A DNA stretch of 64,000 bases. It comes from Woodsholea maritima DSM 17123. Lineage in GTDB: Bacteria; Pseudomonadota; Alphaproteobacteria; Caulobacterales; Maricaulaceae. The notes beneath the pieces are model-generated. The model made no database searches. It saw only the letters and a program-made list of their open reading frames with translations, and was not told the origin of the DNA. This document shows positions 8,994 through 17,908 of this stretch, piece after piece; position 1 is the stretch's first letter, and each line of letters opens with the position of its first letter. The stretch is taken from contig NZ_KB908058.1 in the NCBI RefSeq assembly GCF_000382325.1, forward strand, positions 62,001 through 126,000. Reading direction: 5' to 3'. The translations under genes were made by a program, and so were the position numbers.

Positions 8994-9236
8994 ATGAAAT
9001 TGGTCTTTAAAACGCAAGATCCGGTGCGCTTGAGCTTTGTCGAAGCGCTATTGAACGGGCAAGGGATTGGCCATGTCGTACTGGATGGGGAAACCGCTTC
9101 GCTGTATGGCGGGGCGCTGCCCTGGATCCAGCGCCGGGTGATGGTTGATGATGAGGATTACGCCGCCGCACAGCGCGCCTTGCAAGACGGCTTTGAAGAG
9201 GCGGGCTTGGCGATGGAAAAGGATGAGCGCGCGTGA
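8994..9236 (+). CDS. DUF2007 family protein
   Basis: A small 80-residue protein of the DUF2007 (putative signal transducing) family, recognised from the pattern KLVFKTQDPVRLSFVEALL...GIGHVVLDGE and the closing helix DYAAAQRALQ. The function is unknown. The start at 8994 gives the family length. Its TGA overlaps the GTG start of the next gene in GTGA, so the methyltransferase gene downstream is translationally coupled to it. Confidence 0.8.
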   Translation: MKLVFKTQDPVRLSFVEALLNGQGIGHVVLDGETASLYGGALPWIQRRVMVDDEDYAAAQRALQDGFEEAGLAMEKDERA

Positions 9237-9976
9237 GTGAGCCCCGCTTAGAGCCAGACAGCGCCTATACCGAAGATGCCTTTCTGGGCGGCCAGATCAC
9301 GCTGCGCCAGCCCAAAATTGGCTATCGCGCCGGGATTGATCCGGTCTTGCTGGCGGGCAGTCTGCCGGTGAAGCCCGGTAAGCGGGTGTTGGAGCTGGGC
9401 TGCGGGGCCGGAGCGGGCCTCTTATGTGCGGCGCGTTTTTTCCCAGACAGCGAATGTGTAGGGGTGGAGCGTGATGAAAACGCGGCCGCGCTGGCGCGTG
9501 AAAATATTGCGCTCAATGATCTAAGCGCGCGGGTCAGTGTCATCACCGGCGATATTAAGACGGTGGCCGTGTCAGGCTTTGATCATGTCTTTTTCAATCC
9601 GCCCTTTTTTGAAGATCCCAAGGCCCTTCGTGCCCCCAAGGATCAAAAGGTGCAAAGCTGGATCGCCAGTGAGCCTATCAAGGTTTGGATGGATGTCGCC
9701 ATCGCGGCGCTGCGCGGGCGCGGCACGATCAGCCTTATTCACCGCGCTGATCATCTGGGCGAGATTTTGGCCGGATTGGGCAAGCGCGCGGGCGAGATTC
9801 GCATTCAGCCCATTCATCCGCGCGAGGGGGAACCGGCTAAACGGGTGATTGTCCATGCGCGCAAACACGCCAAAGCCCCGTTGACACTTTTAAGCCCTAT
9901 TATCATGCATCAAGACGATGATCAGTATAACCCACGGGTGAAATCGGTGCTGATGGGGATCACCCCCTTGCTTTAA
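9233..9976 (+). CDS. TrmN6-like (tRNA1(Val) A37 N6) methyltransferase
   Basis: Class I S-adenosylmethionine-dependent methyltransferase of the family that methylates adenine N6, best known for A37 of valine tRNA. The SAM motif LELGCGAGAG is near residues 46-55 and the catalytic NPPF motif of N6-adenine methyltransferases appears in FFNPPFFEDP. At 247 residues the length fits. The start is GTG inside a GTGA overlap with the DUF2007 gene. The tRNA target is inferred from the family only. Confidence 0.85.
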   Translation: MSEPRLEPDSAYTEDAFLGGQITLRQPKIGYRAGIDPVLLAGSLPVKPGKRVLELGCGAGAGLLCAARFFPDSECVGVERDENAAALARENIALNDLSARVSVITGDIKTVAVSGFDHVFFNPPFFEDPKALRAPKDQKVQSWIASEPIKVWMDVAIAALRGRGTISLIHRADHLGEILAGLGKRAGEIRIQPIHPREGEPAKRVIVHARKHAKAPLTLLSPIIMHQDDDQYNPRVKSVLMGITPLL

Positions 9977-10029
9977 GCGTTTAATCACCTCACATCTAGG
10001 ACTTCGAGACATTTTAGGGGACTTGGCGA

Positions 10030-10869
10030 ATGAGCTTTCTGGACGATTTGACCTCTGGTCTTTCTAGTTTTTTCAAGGATTTGACCGAAAAAAGCGTCAT
10101 CATCCCTGTGGTGCGCCTGGAAGGCGTCATTGCCCCGGGGGCCAGGTCTGGTCAGGCCATTAATTTGGCAAAAGTCGAGAAATTGCTGGCCCAAGCCTTT
10201 AATTTCTCCAGCGCGCCCTTGGTGGTGATCTTGATCAATTCGCCGGGGGGCAGCCCGGTGCAGTCCAAGCTGATCCATGATCGCATCCGCCAATTGTCCG
10301 AAGAAAAGAAAAAACCTGTTATGGCGTATTGCGAAGATTATGCCGCCTCGGGCGGTTATATGATCGCGTGTGCGGGCGATGAGATTATCTGTGATCCTTC
10401 CAGCCTTGTGGGCTCAATCGGGGTCATCGCGGCGAGCTTTGGTTTTACCGATCTGATGGAAAAGGCCGGGATTGAACGGCGCATGGATACTGCGGGCGAT
10501 AATAAATCCATGAATGACCCTTTTAGCCCCCGCACAGAGTTTGGCCAGAAGCGCCTGCGCGCGATTTTGGACTCGATCCATGCGACCTTTAAAGAGTTGG
10601 TGACCTCGCGCCGCGGCGATAAGTTGAAAGACGATCCGGAGCTGTTTTCGGGTGCGGTTTATACCGGCGCTGAAGCTTTGGAGCTGGGTCTGGTCGATCA
10701 GATCTTGGATCTGCGCGCGGAATTGCGTGAACGCTATGGCGATAGCGTGAAGATGAAGATGCTGGCCCCGTCTAAACCGGGTCTCTTGTCGCGCCTGACC
10801 TCAAGCGCGGTCAAAGCCGGTGCGGAGACCTTAGAAACCGAGAGCCATTGGAGCCGCTGGGGGCTTTGA
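10030..10869 (+). CDS. S49-family signal peptide peptidase (SppA-type)
   Basis: Serine protease with a Ser-Lys dyad that degrades leftover signal peptides or similar short membrane peptides. It is a single-domain form of 279 residues. The motif NSPGGSP is at 70-76, the nucleophile is Ser107 in AASGGYM and the general base is Lys159 in GDNKSMNDPF. The 52-residue spacing equals that in Bacillus SppA. There is no strong N-terminal transmembrane segment, so it may be cytoplasmic or peripheral, unlike classical SppA. An alternative is a SohB-like protease. The gene stands alone and is followed by repeat cluster B. Confidence 0.88.
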   Translation: MSFLDDLTSGLSSFFKDLTEKSVIIPVVRLEGVIAPGARSGQAINLAKVEKLLAQAFNFSSAPLVVILINSPGGSPVQSKLIHDRIRQLSEEKKKPVMAYCEDYAASGGYMIACAGDEIICDPSSLVGSIGVIAASFGFTDLMEKAGIERRMDTAGDNKSMNDPFSPRTEFGQKRLRAILDSIHATFKELVTSRRGDKLKDDPELFSGAVYTGAEALELGLVDQILDLRAELRERYGDSVKMKMLAPSKPGLLSRLTSSAVKAGAETLETESHWSRWGL

Positions 10870-11396
10870 GCCGAGATTGCTAAGCCAACTCCAGTGAAGT
10901 GTATTGTGTCATCCCGGCTCAGGGCCGGGAACCAGGCTGTGACCTGTCTTTAAGCCTGAATGACCAGAACCTAGCGCGGGCCTTACGCCATGGCCCCCAA
11001 GTCAAGTTTGGGATGACTTCGAACCCAAAGGGTTCGTTAGGACGACCGTCCGCCATCAGTGAAGCGAGGAGACTTCACAAGAAGTCGCCCCCTCCGGTAC
11101 CTACGGACCACCTCCCCCGTAAACAGGGGAGGACATGTATCGGGCGATCAGCCCGCAAGCGCGAATGCGCGCCCGCAGTGTAAGCGAGGATCTTATGAAA
11201 AGCTGTCATCCCGGACGAACGCAGTGAGATCCGGGATCTATTGGGCTTGCCATCAAGGTAGATAGATCCCCGATCAAGTCGGGGATGACAGGCTACATTT
11301 TTGTCATGCCAATGAGCGCATACATCTCGGCATCTTTAGATCCCCGATCAAGCGCTTATAGTGCGATACCGGCTATCGGCTACTTGAGCGTGAGCC
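10870..11396. repeat. Intergenic repeat cluster B
   Basis: No gene is supported here. The stretch contains a CCCGGCTCAGGGCCGGG palindrome (about 10912-10930), a CCCCCAAGTCAAGTTTGGGA element (10991-11011), the GGCCG/GGGGAGG double hairpin family (11086-11133, with GGTAC-type arms) and paired ATCCGGGATCTA and ATCCCCGATCAAGTCGGGGATGAC elements (11205-11290). It sits between two genes that converge. Confidence 0.8.
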
Positions 11397-12005
11397 CTAG
11401 CGCCAGCGCTCACCGCGGATCCAGGCGACCAAGCTATAGCGCGCGCCTTTGGTGACCGGGGTTACCCGATGCACGCTATAGCTGGGGAAGACGATGGCAT
11501 GGCGCTTCTGGCGCGAAGCCTTGACGGGAGGGTCGCGGAACATGAACTCCAGATCGCCGCCCTCATAATCCTCGCTCTCGCTCAACTGGACGGAGATGGA
11601 GAGCTTGCGCCGGTTATTGGGATAGGCGCTGTCGGTGTGCCAGCCATAATGGCCCAGCTCTCCGGCTTGATAGCGCGCAATCTGCAGGGCCTCGATGCCT
11701 TCAAGATTGAAGTTGAAAACCTGGGCATTGATCTGCTCAATAAATTGCCCAAAGCCTTGATAAACGCCGATCCATTCATTTTCTGCGGGAACGCGAAAGA
11801 CTTGCGAGCGCCGTAAGGCCCGATCTGACGTGAAGCGGCCTTCTTCCTCGGCGCTGGCGGCAATCACGCCCTCTTCAGGATCATTATCGACCGCTTGGAT
11901 CATATGGGCGATCATCTGATCATCCATATTCATTTCCGCCGTGATGTAATTGGGAAAGCTGTGAGGATCGGCGGTTTGTGAGTGAGCTTCGGCAACCATA
12001 GTCAT
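11397..12005 (-). CDS. 2-oxoglutarate/Fe(II)-dependent oxygenase domain protein
   Basis: Predicted non-haem iron oxygenase of the PKHD/prolyl 4-hydroxylase-like family. The iron ligands are readable: His and Asp of WHTDSAY, and the distal His of PSYSVHRVTPV. The 2-oxoglutarate-binding Arg should be the one in ARYSLVAWIRG. With the start at 12005 (MTMVAEAHS) it has 202 residues; an ATG two codons later and longer starts are possible. The N-terminal part carries an SxV..R stretch seen in SM-20-type proteins. The substrate is unknown. It is separated from the lipoprotein gene upstream by about 60 bp. Confidence 0.8.
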   Translation of the reverse strand: MTMVAEAHSQTADPHSFPNYITAEMNMDDQMIAHMIQAVDNDPEEGVIAASAEEEGRFTSDRALRRSQVFRVPAENEWIGVYQGFGQFIEQINAQVFNFNLEGIEALQIARYQAGELGHYGWHTDSAYPNNRRKLSISVQLSESEDYEGGDLEFMFRDPPVKASRQKRHAIVFPSYSVHRVTPVTKGARYSLVAWIRGERWR

Positions 12006-12063
12006 GGACCTCATACTGTTTGAGCCCATCACACGATGATTCTGTGGGTGTATGAAACGCGAC

Positions 12064-12597
12064 CTAGCGGTTTTCCACGCGCCGATAAATGCCATCCAGG
12101 CGAATATCACCGTCATGCTCGGCCAGATAAGTGCGCATTACCGCATCCAGCTGATCATCATCATGAAGAGCGCAAAAGCCTTCTTCATTGAGGATAAGGC
12201 TCTCCTGGTTGCGGGCTGCCTCGCTCAGCTGATCACATGCGGGCTGGTGATAGCTCGCCATGCCCTCATACAGGAAGAGAATGCCATAGGCATAGCCGCC
12301 ATCGCGCGGCCATTCAGCGATATAAATATCCCCGTCCAGCTGATGCAGGCGCGCGCCTTCATGGGGGAAGTTTTCCGCTTCGGAGTGATAGCGCCGCGCG
12401 CTATAGGTGATCTCACCACGCCAGGTGACACGATCCCATTCTTCGCCATTCTCATCATAAGGGGTATGGGTGTAAACGCCCGGTTCCAACGCTTTATCTG
12501 CGGACCAATAGCCGATGAGGGAGGTTTCAGAATAGAAACACCCCCCAAGAGCCAAAGCCCCACATCCCGTCAAAACCAGAACCGAGCGTTTGATCAT
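12064..12597 (-). CDS. Hypothetical lipoprotein
   Basis: I do not recognise the family. The 177-residue product begins with a lipoprotein signal peptide (MIKRSVLVLTGCGALALGGC; lipobox LGGC, lipidated Cys at residue 20). The mature part is rich in Tyr, Trp and Asp/Glu and looks like a small beta-rich periplasmic domain, with WSADKALEPGVY near its start. It lies three bases after the aminopeptidase P stop on the same strand, so they are probably cotranscribed. Confidence 0.7.
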   Translation of the reverse strand: MIKRSVLVLTGCGALALGGCFYSETSLIGYWSADKALEPGVYTHTPYDENGEEWDRVTWRGEITYSARRYHSEAENFPHEGARLHQLDGDIYIAEWPRDGGYAYGILFLYEGMASYHQPACDQLSEAARNQESLILNEEGFCALHDDDQLDAVMRTYLAEHDGDIRLDGIYRRVENR

Positions 12598-12599
12598 CC

Positions 12600-14432
12600 T
12601 CAGCCCCGTGTGATCGGTGCGCAGGCCGTTTCCAGCCAGGTCTTGACCTCATCGCTGACTAAATCAGCGATCTTGGTGAAGACCTCACCATGATAGGCAT
12701 TGAGCCAATTAAGTTCAGCATCTGTGAGGTATTGGGGATCAATCAGCTCACGATGGATCGGGGCCATGGTAACGCTTTCAAAGCCCAACATGGGGATGTC
12801 GCCGCCGGGAATATCGGCTGGGGCGGTGACAACCTGAAGGTTCTCAATCCGGATGCCGTAATGATCGGCTTTATAATAGCCCGGCTCATTCGAAACGATC
12901 ATGCCGGGGCGCAGGGCGATAGAATTTGGCGCTTTGGCAATGCGTTGCGGGCCTTCATGAACGCCCAGATAGCTGCCTACCCCATGGCCCGTGCCATGGG
13001 CGTAATCATAGCCCGCTTGCCATAGCGCGTGACGCGCCAGCACATCGAGATGCGTGCCGGTGGTGCCTTCAGGGAAGCGCACGACGGTCATCGTGATCAT
13101 GCCTTTGAGCACCAGGGTGAAGTGACGGCGCATTTCATCGCTGGGTGCGCCGATGGGCACAACGCGGGTGATGTCCGTGGTGCCATCGGGATATTGCCCG
13201 CCCGAATCCACCAGATAAAGCGAGCCTTGGGCCAGTTTCAGATTGCTGTCTGAATTGACGCGGTAATGGGGGTGTGCTCCATTCGGGCCATAGCCGGAGA
13301 TGGTCTCAAAGGAAATATCGCGCAGATCCGCGCTATTGGCGCGGCGGATTTCTTCCAGCTTCATCGCCGCGGTAATCTCGTCTTCCTGGCCGCTTTGTGC
13401 CTGGGTGTCCAGCCAATGCAGGAAGGTCGCGATGGCCGCGCCATCACGGATATGGGCCTGGCGAGAACCTTCGATCTCAACCGGGTTTTTGCATGCCTTG
13501 GGTAGGGCCACAACATCCATGGCGCGTTTGATCGTAGCCCCAGCAAGGGTCAATTGATCAAAGACCCAGGCCGACGATTTCGCCGGATCGACGCTGACGG
13601 ATTTCCCGCCCAGGCTCGCCAAGCCATTGGCAAGTTCATGCTCTTCACGAACTTCGACCTGATTGCCCAAATGCTCACGCACGCCGTCGCTCAGCTTGGC
13701 GGTATTGATGAAGAGGCTCGCGGTGCCATCCTTGTTCAAAATTGCCGCAGACAATGGTAGCGGTGAGCATTTCACATCGCCGCCGCGAATGTTAAACAGC
13801 CAGGCCACAGAGGCCGGATCGGTCACGATGGCCGCGTCCAGCTTGTCTTTCCCTAAGGCTTCGCCCAGGCGCGCACGCTTGTCGCTATGGGCCTCACCGG
13901 CTTTATCCAGATCTTGCACCACAACATCGCCCATCGGCGCTTCGGGACGATTGTCCCACGCGGCATCAATGGGGTTCTGCTTGAGCGCGACCAGCTCCGC
14001 CCCGGCCATGTCTACCGCGCTTTGCAGCGCGGCGAGGGCGTCCGGGCTATGCAATTTAGGGTCATAGCCGATTTTTTGACCAGCGCTGACATGCTCGATA
14101 ATCCAGGCGCGCTGCGCTTCAGTGCTCAGATCGGTTTGATCAAAGAGGGTAAGATCGGTTTGCGCGCGCGATTGAAGGGTATAGCGCCCATCCACGAACA
14201 TGACGGCCCTATCGATCAGGACCAGCGCCGCGCCCGCGGAACCGGTAAAGCCGGTGGCCCAAGACAAGCGCTCAGTATTTTGTGGCAGATACTCGTTATT
14301 GTATTCATCTTCATGGGGGATGAAGAAGCCATCAAGGCCCGCCTCTTTCAAGACAGCGCGCAATTTAGGAAGGTGATCACGACCCCATTGTGGGCCGCCC
14401 TTCACGTCAAAGGTTTGAAAAGCCTGTGTCAT
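12600..14432 (-). CDS. Xaa-Pro aminopeptidase (peptidase M24B)
   Basis: Cytosolic dimetal aminopeptidase that removes an N-terminal residue before proline. The 610-residue form has two creatinase-like N-terminal domains and a C-terminal pita-bread catalytic domain, as in eukaryotic-type aminopeptidase P. Metal ligands are the two Asp of DSGGQYPDGTTDITRV, the His in HGTGHGVGSYLGVHEGP, the Glu in NEPGYY and the Glu in the IRIENL segment. The start MTQAFQTFDVKGG fits the family. The upstream gene is prmA and the downstream gene a lipoprotein, all on the minus strand. Confidence 0.95.
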   Translation of the reverse strand: MTQAFQTFDVKGGPQWGRDHLPKLRAVLKEAGLDGFFIPHEDEYNNEYLPQNTERLSWATGFTGSAGAALVLIDRAVMFVDGRYTLQSRAQTDLTLFDQTDLSTEAQRAWIIEHVSAGQKIGYDPKLHSPDALAALQSAVDMAGAELVALKQNPIDAAWDNRPEAPMGDVVVQDLDKAGEAHSDKRARLGEALGKDKLDAAIVTDPASVAWLFNIRGGDVKCSPLPLSAAILNKDGTASLFINTAKLSDGVREHLGNQVEVREEHELANGLASLGGKSVSVDPAKSSAWVFDQLTLAGATIKRAMDVVALPKACKNPVEIEGSRQAHIRDGAAIATFLHWLDTQAQSGQEDEITAAMKLEEIRRANSADLRDISFETISGYGPNGAHPHYRVNSDSNLKLAQGSLYLVDSGGQYPDGTTDITRVVPIGAPSDEMRRHFTLVLKGMITMTVVRFPEGTTGTHLDVLARHALWQAGYDYAHGTGHGVGSYLGVHEGPQRIAKAPNSIALRPGMIVSNEPGYYKADHYGIRIENLQVVTAPADIPGGDIPMLGFESVTMAPIHRELIDPQYLTDAELNWLNAYHGEVFTKIADLVSDEVKTWLETACAPITRG

Positions 14433-14513
14433 GATGTTGATCTCGTCCTTATGGTTCGCAGTTTCAAGGGGCAGGGGTGCGGGCGGAGTGCCCAGATGAC
14501 AGTCATAAACGTC

Positions 14514-15404
14514 CTACGCGGCGCGCCGATCCAGGGTCAAAATGGCCCAACCCTCGATCAGGGTTTGTGAACGCACATGCAGCCCAGTGCGGGCATAGGC
14601 GCTCGATACGGTGTCAATCTGATGCTCTAACAGACCCGATAGGATCGCAACCCCATCATGGGCCAGGGCACCGGCCAATTGTTCGGCCAGGATTTCTAAC
14701 GGTCCGGCGAGAATGTTGGCGAAGATCAGATCAAATTCACCCGTTTCGAGCTGGGGGTGATTGAAGCCATCGGCTTCAAAGGCACCAATGCGCGCTTCCA
14801 CGCCATTTTTGGTGGCGTTCTCTATCGTTTCATCAACCGCGATCGGGTCGATATCGCTGGCGAGAATGGTATGGGCCTTGGGCCATAGAAAGGCCGCGGC
14901 AATGGCCAGCGCGCCCGAACCTGCGCCCAGATCTAGGATGCGGGACGGAGTGAAACCGGTCTGCTCCAGCTCATCGGCGGCGATCAAACAGCCCTTGGTG
15001 GTGCCATGATGACCGGTGCCAAAGGCGGGGCCGGCTTCGATCTCGATGGGAAGCTTACCCTGGGGCAAATTCTCGCGATCATGCGCACCAAATAGCACAA
15101 AGCGTCCCGCCTGAACCGGGGGCAGTCCGGCCAGCGAGAGACGCACCCAGTCCTCTTCAGGCAGGGGTTGTAGGGTGATGTCCAGGCCTTTTGTGCTGGC
15201 CGCATTCAGGCCGATATGCGCGCAAAAGGCGTCCTCGTCTGGCATATCACCAAACAAAACGTCTAATCGGCCTTCATCGGGGGTATCTTCGCCAAAAACC
15301 GAGGATGACAACCAGATCGGCTCATCATCTTGATCCAGGCGATCTGATATCGCTTTCAAAGCGGCATAAGGGCCTAGGGCCTGCCAGCGCCAAAGTGTGC
15401 TCAT
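14514..15404 (-). CDS. prmA: Ribosomal protein L11 methyltransferase
   Basis: SAM-dependent enzyme that methylates ribosomal protein L11. The Rossmann motif LDLGAGSGALAIAAA is near the centre, preceded by EAGPAFGTGHHGTTKGCL and followed by FDLIFANILAGPL, both diagnostic of PrmA. Two adjacent ATG codons (15407 and 15404) follow a GGGAGAG site; the second (MSTLWRW) has the better spacing. The length is about 296 residues. It precedes the aminopeptidase P gene. Confidence 0.93.
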   Translation of the reverse strand: MSTLWRWQALGPYAALKAISDRLDQDDEPIWLSSSVFGEDTPDEGRLDVLFGDMPDEDAFCAHIGLNAASTKGLDITLQPLPEEDWVRLSLAGLPPVQAGRFVLFGAHDRENLPQGKLPIEIEAGPAFGTGHHGTTKGCLIAADELEQTGFTPSRILDLGAGSGALAIAAAFLWPKAHTILASDIDPIAVDETIENATKNGVEARIGAFEADGFNHPQLETGEFDLIFANILAGPLEILAEQLAGALAHDGVAILSGLLEHQIDTVSSAYARTGLHVRSQTLIEGWAILTLDRRAA

Positions 15405-15428
15405 CATCACTCTCCCATCTCGCCCCAT

Positions 15429-16041
15429 CTAGGCCCGTGTGGGCCTATGGATCAAGGGAATATGACGGTTGAGGGTGGGATCTTGCGTGTAGAGGCGGGA
15501 TAACGCCCGGGGCGGTGATCCTTATGGTGTGTCCTCGCTGTGCTAGAGCAAAGACTAAACTGTCATCCCCGACTTGATCGGGGATCTATGCGCTTTGAAG
15601 GCAAGCTCAATAGATCCCGGATGTGCGCTTCGCTGTTCCGGGATGACAGTGTTTTTTTAATTCCTCGCTCACGCTGCGGGCGCGCACTTCTTATTTGTCC
15701 TATCGCCTGTCGGCTATTTGAGGACATTCGTCCTTGCGACCCTTCGGGTCGAGCGTGTCATGCCAGACTTGATCTGGCATCCCTGCCGTAGGCTTGACGA
15801 TTATTCTGGTCAACCAGAACCCAGCCCAACTTGTCCGGCATGGACCCCAAATCAAGTTTGGGACCGCGCTAATGATAAATCGCCATCCGGGTTCCCGGCC
15901 CAGCGAAGCGCAGAGCCGGGATCCAGTCTTCGCGTGGCGTCTTGAAATTGTCGAATGGACCCCGGATCACGTCCGGGGCCGCGGTGCAGATGAAATGCCA
16001 GTCAGGTTGCCGGGTGTGGCCCGCTCGCACAAAGTGTCTTT
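15429..16041. repeat. Intergenic repeat cluster C
   Basis: No gene is supported. Elements include CCCCGA-cTTGa-TCGGGG (15564-15584), a CCCGG...CCGGGATGACAG pair (15613-15650), the CTCGC...GCGGGCGCGCACTTCTTATTTGTCC module (15663-15725) and one composite unit (15757-15863), then CCCGGCCCAGCG...CCGGGATCC (15894-15922). The last palindrome is close to the stop of the next minus-strand gene. Confidence 0.8.
15757..15863 (-). repeat. Composite palindromic repeat unit, copy 3
   Basis: Opposite orientation to copies 1 and 2. It starts with GTCAT and GCCAGA-cTTGa-TCTGGC, continues with the middle inverted repeat (CCCTGCCG...GGTCAACCAGAACC...CCGGCATGGA) and ends with the CCCCAAA-TCAAG-TTTGGG palindrome. 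Confidence 0.75.
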
Positions 16042-16638
16042 TTAAAAAACCACTCCAAAAAACAGACAGATAATCAGCATAAAGCCCGCGCCGACGGCCC
16101 AGTCTACCGCGCGCATCGGGTGAAATTCGCGTCCTTCCTTATCCAGGAAGGCTTTCCATTGATCCCAGGTTTTTGGCCAATACTCTGGCCAGGTGGGTGA
16201 TTTTTGTACGGTGAGCTCGGGCGGTGGACCATTTTCAAAGGCGCGCTTTCCCTGGTGAACGATGCGCGCCAAATCCTCCTCCGGGAAGGGCGGGATCGGA
16301 CCGTCGAATAATTGCCCGGCATCGGCGCGCTTTTCATAATCGGCCCGCATATGCTCCATCAGCGCGTCAAGCTGGGTTTTTAACTGCTCGGCGGCGTCTT
16401 CCCGGCTCAAGTGCTCGCGCTGGACCTGTTCCAATAGGGGATGAGCGATATCGGCGCGAAAATCGGTCAGGATACGGATTTGCGCCAAGTGAAAGGCGTG
16501 CCAGCGCCGGGGGCTGGCCAGTGCGCCCCATTTGGCAAAATCCGCATTGATCTGCCCGCCCTCGCGGGTCAGGCGCTTAACCGCGCTGTCATACGCCTCG
16601 GTGAGAAGCGCGGTTAAAGGAGTGTCAGTCTCGCTCAT
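16042..16638 (-). CDS. Hypothetical protein with C-terminal membrane anchor
   Basis: I do not recognise the family. The 198-residue product is mostly hydrophilic and helical, rich in Glu and Arg, with a single hydrophobic segment at the extreme C-terminus (about residues 180-198, MRAVDWAVGAGFMLIICLFF). This is a tail-anchor arrangement that would leave the bulk in the cytoplasm. A PPFPEEDLARIVHQGKRAFE stretch near residues 112-131 looks conserved-like. It lies between two repeat-rich gaps and has no obvious operon partner. Confidence 0.65.
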   Translation of the reverse strand: MSETDTPLTALLTEAYDSAVKRLTREGGQINADFAKWGALASPRRWHAFHLAQIRILTDFRADIAHPLLEQVQREHLSREDAAEQLKTQLDALMEHMRADYEKRADAGQLFDGPIPPFPEEDLARIVHQGKRAFENGPPPELTVQKSPTWPEYWPKTWDQWKAFLDKEGREFHPMRAVDWAVGAGFMLIICLFFGVVF

Positions 16639-16821
16639 AATCGCCTCACACGGGATGGATATGGAAATGATGCCCTGACTCGGATGATGTTTCGAGAAAG
16701 ACTTGAAGACAGCCGTGTTTTATGGGGGAAAAGTGGGCTAGCTTTAAGATGAGAGGCGCGACTTCGTCATTCTCGCAATAGGGATGGCTTCTATTTAGAA
16801 TTTCAAATGGAAATGAGGCAC

Positions 16822-17253
16822 ATGGAGAAAATTCCTTACCCTTGGGCCTATCCAGTTATTTGGATAGATAATACGGGATGTGTTGAAATAATACATGGCG
16901 ATTTGCCCATGCATTATGGTGATGCGCGCTTTTTAAAAATAATTCCAGAAATGGACATAAAAATAATTGAGAAAAATCATATAGTATGGGAGATAATTGC
17001 GGCGAACGTTGTTAAAAAAATGCCTCTTTTTTCATTATTCCCTAAATTTATTTTTGAAAGACCATTTATATTAGAGTTTTTTTATGGCGATGTAAAATTC
17101 TTAGATCTGCGCGATATTCAATCTTTAATTATAAACGCGTTTAATAAAGATTTGGATTGTTTGCCCGAGGAAAGACCCAAATTTAATAAGTCATTACTAG
17201 GTTGCCAAGATATTGAGTCAATATTTGAGTTTATTGGAAATATGGAGGAGTAA
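16822..17253 (+). CDS. Hypothetical AT-rich orphan protein
   Basis: I do not recognise it. The 143-residue product is hydrophobic and acidic, with a Trp/Tyr/Pro-rich start (MEKIPYPWAYPVIWIDN) and a Phe-rich middle (FSLFPKFIFERPFI), but no clear membrane segment. A GAGG precedes the ATG at 16822; an ATG five codons upstream is possible. Its base composition is markedly AT-rich, with AAA, ATA and TTT codons common, unlike every large neighbour, which suggests recent acquisition. It stands alone between repeat cluster C/D regions. The small single-domain form and foreign composition would fit an orphan immunity or stress protein, but nothing in the sequence shows this. Confidence 0.6.
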   Translation: MEKIPYPWAYPVIWIDNTGCVEIIHGDLPMHYGDARFLKIIPEMDIKIIEKNHIVWEIIAANVVKKMPLFSLFPKFIFERPFILEFFYGDVKFLDLRDIQSLIINAFNKDLDCLPEERPKFNKSLLGCQDIESIFEFIGNMEE

Positions 17254-17342
17254 TCTCGACGACTGTTGTCCATATAAATAGCATTAATGCCGAACATAAT
17301 AGATTCCCGATCACGTCGGGGATGACAGGGTTTAGGGTAGGG

Positions 17343-17456
17343 TGTCATGCCAGACGAGATCTGGCATCCATGCCGTGAGTTTGACGATTATTCTGCGCGA
17401 TCAGAACCTTGCTCACCCCGTCCGGCATGGACCCCAAATCAAGTTTGGGGTGACAG
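17343..17456 (-). repeat. Composite palindromic repeat unit, copy 4
   Basis: GTCAT, then a GCCAGAC...ATCTGGC palindrome, the middle inverted repeat from CCATGCCG to CGGCATGGA, then CCCCAAA-TCAAG-TTTGGGG and TGACAG. It is bounded by GTCA and TGAC like the other copies. Confidence 0.75.
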
Positions 17457-17731
17457 GATAAAGGATGGATCCCGGCTCAAGGCCGGGAACCCGGTTGGCA
17501 TATTCGCATCCACGCGGCCCCGGGCTTGATCCGGGGTCCATAGACTGAAAGGGTGTGTCACGTTCTGATCGTGGATAGCGGACTGAAAACTCACGGCATG
17601 GATCCCCGATCAAGTCGGGGATGACAACTTCTTTAGTTCCTCGCTTCGCTGCGGGCGGGCGCTTCTTACTTGTCCTATCGCCTGTCGGCTATATGAGGAC
17701 GGTCGTCCTTGCGACCCTTCAGGTCGACCCT

Positions 17732-17843
17732 GTCATGCCAGGCTTGATCTGGCATCCATGCCGTAAGCTTGCCGAATAATCTGCACGATCAGAACCACGC
17801 TCAACCCTTCCGGGATAGACCCCAAATCAAGTTTGGGGTGACA
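17732..17843 (-). repeat. Composite palindromic repeat unit, copy 5
   Basis: Starts with GTCAT and GCCAGG-cTTGa-TCTGGC (one arm base changed to a G-U compatible pair), continues through the middle inverted repeat (GCACGATCAGAACC) and closes with CCCCAAA-TCAAG-TTTGGGG-TGACA. Confidence 0.72.
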
Positions 17844-17908
17844 TAAAATATCAGAGTTGATGACAGGGTTTAGGATATGACGGGCTATCGTGGTCAGCCC
17901 TTCGGGCC

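Larger units (their letters stand above)
17254..17908. repeat. Intergenic repeat cluster D
   Basis: No gene is supported. It holds CCCGA..TCGGGG palindromes (17308-17330, 17603-17625), two composite units (17343-17456 and 17732-17843), a CCCGG..CCGGG pair (17468-17492), a CCCCGGG-cTTGa-TCCGGGG palindrome (17517-17541) and the CTCGCTTCGCTGCGGGCGGGC...TTGTCC module (17640-17700). Confidence 0.8.
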
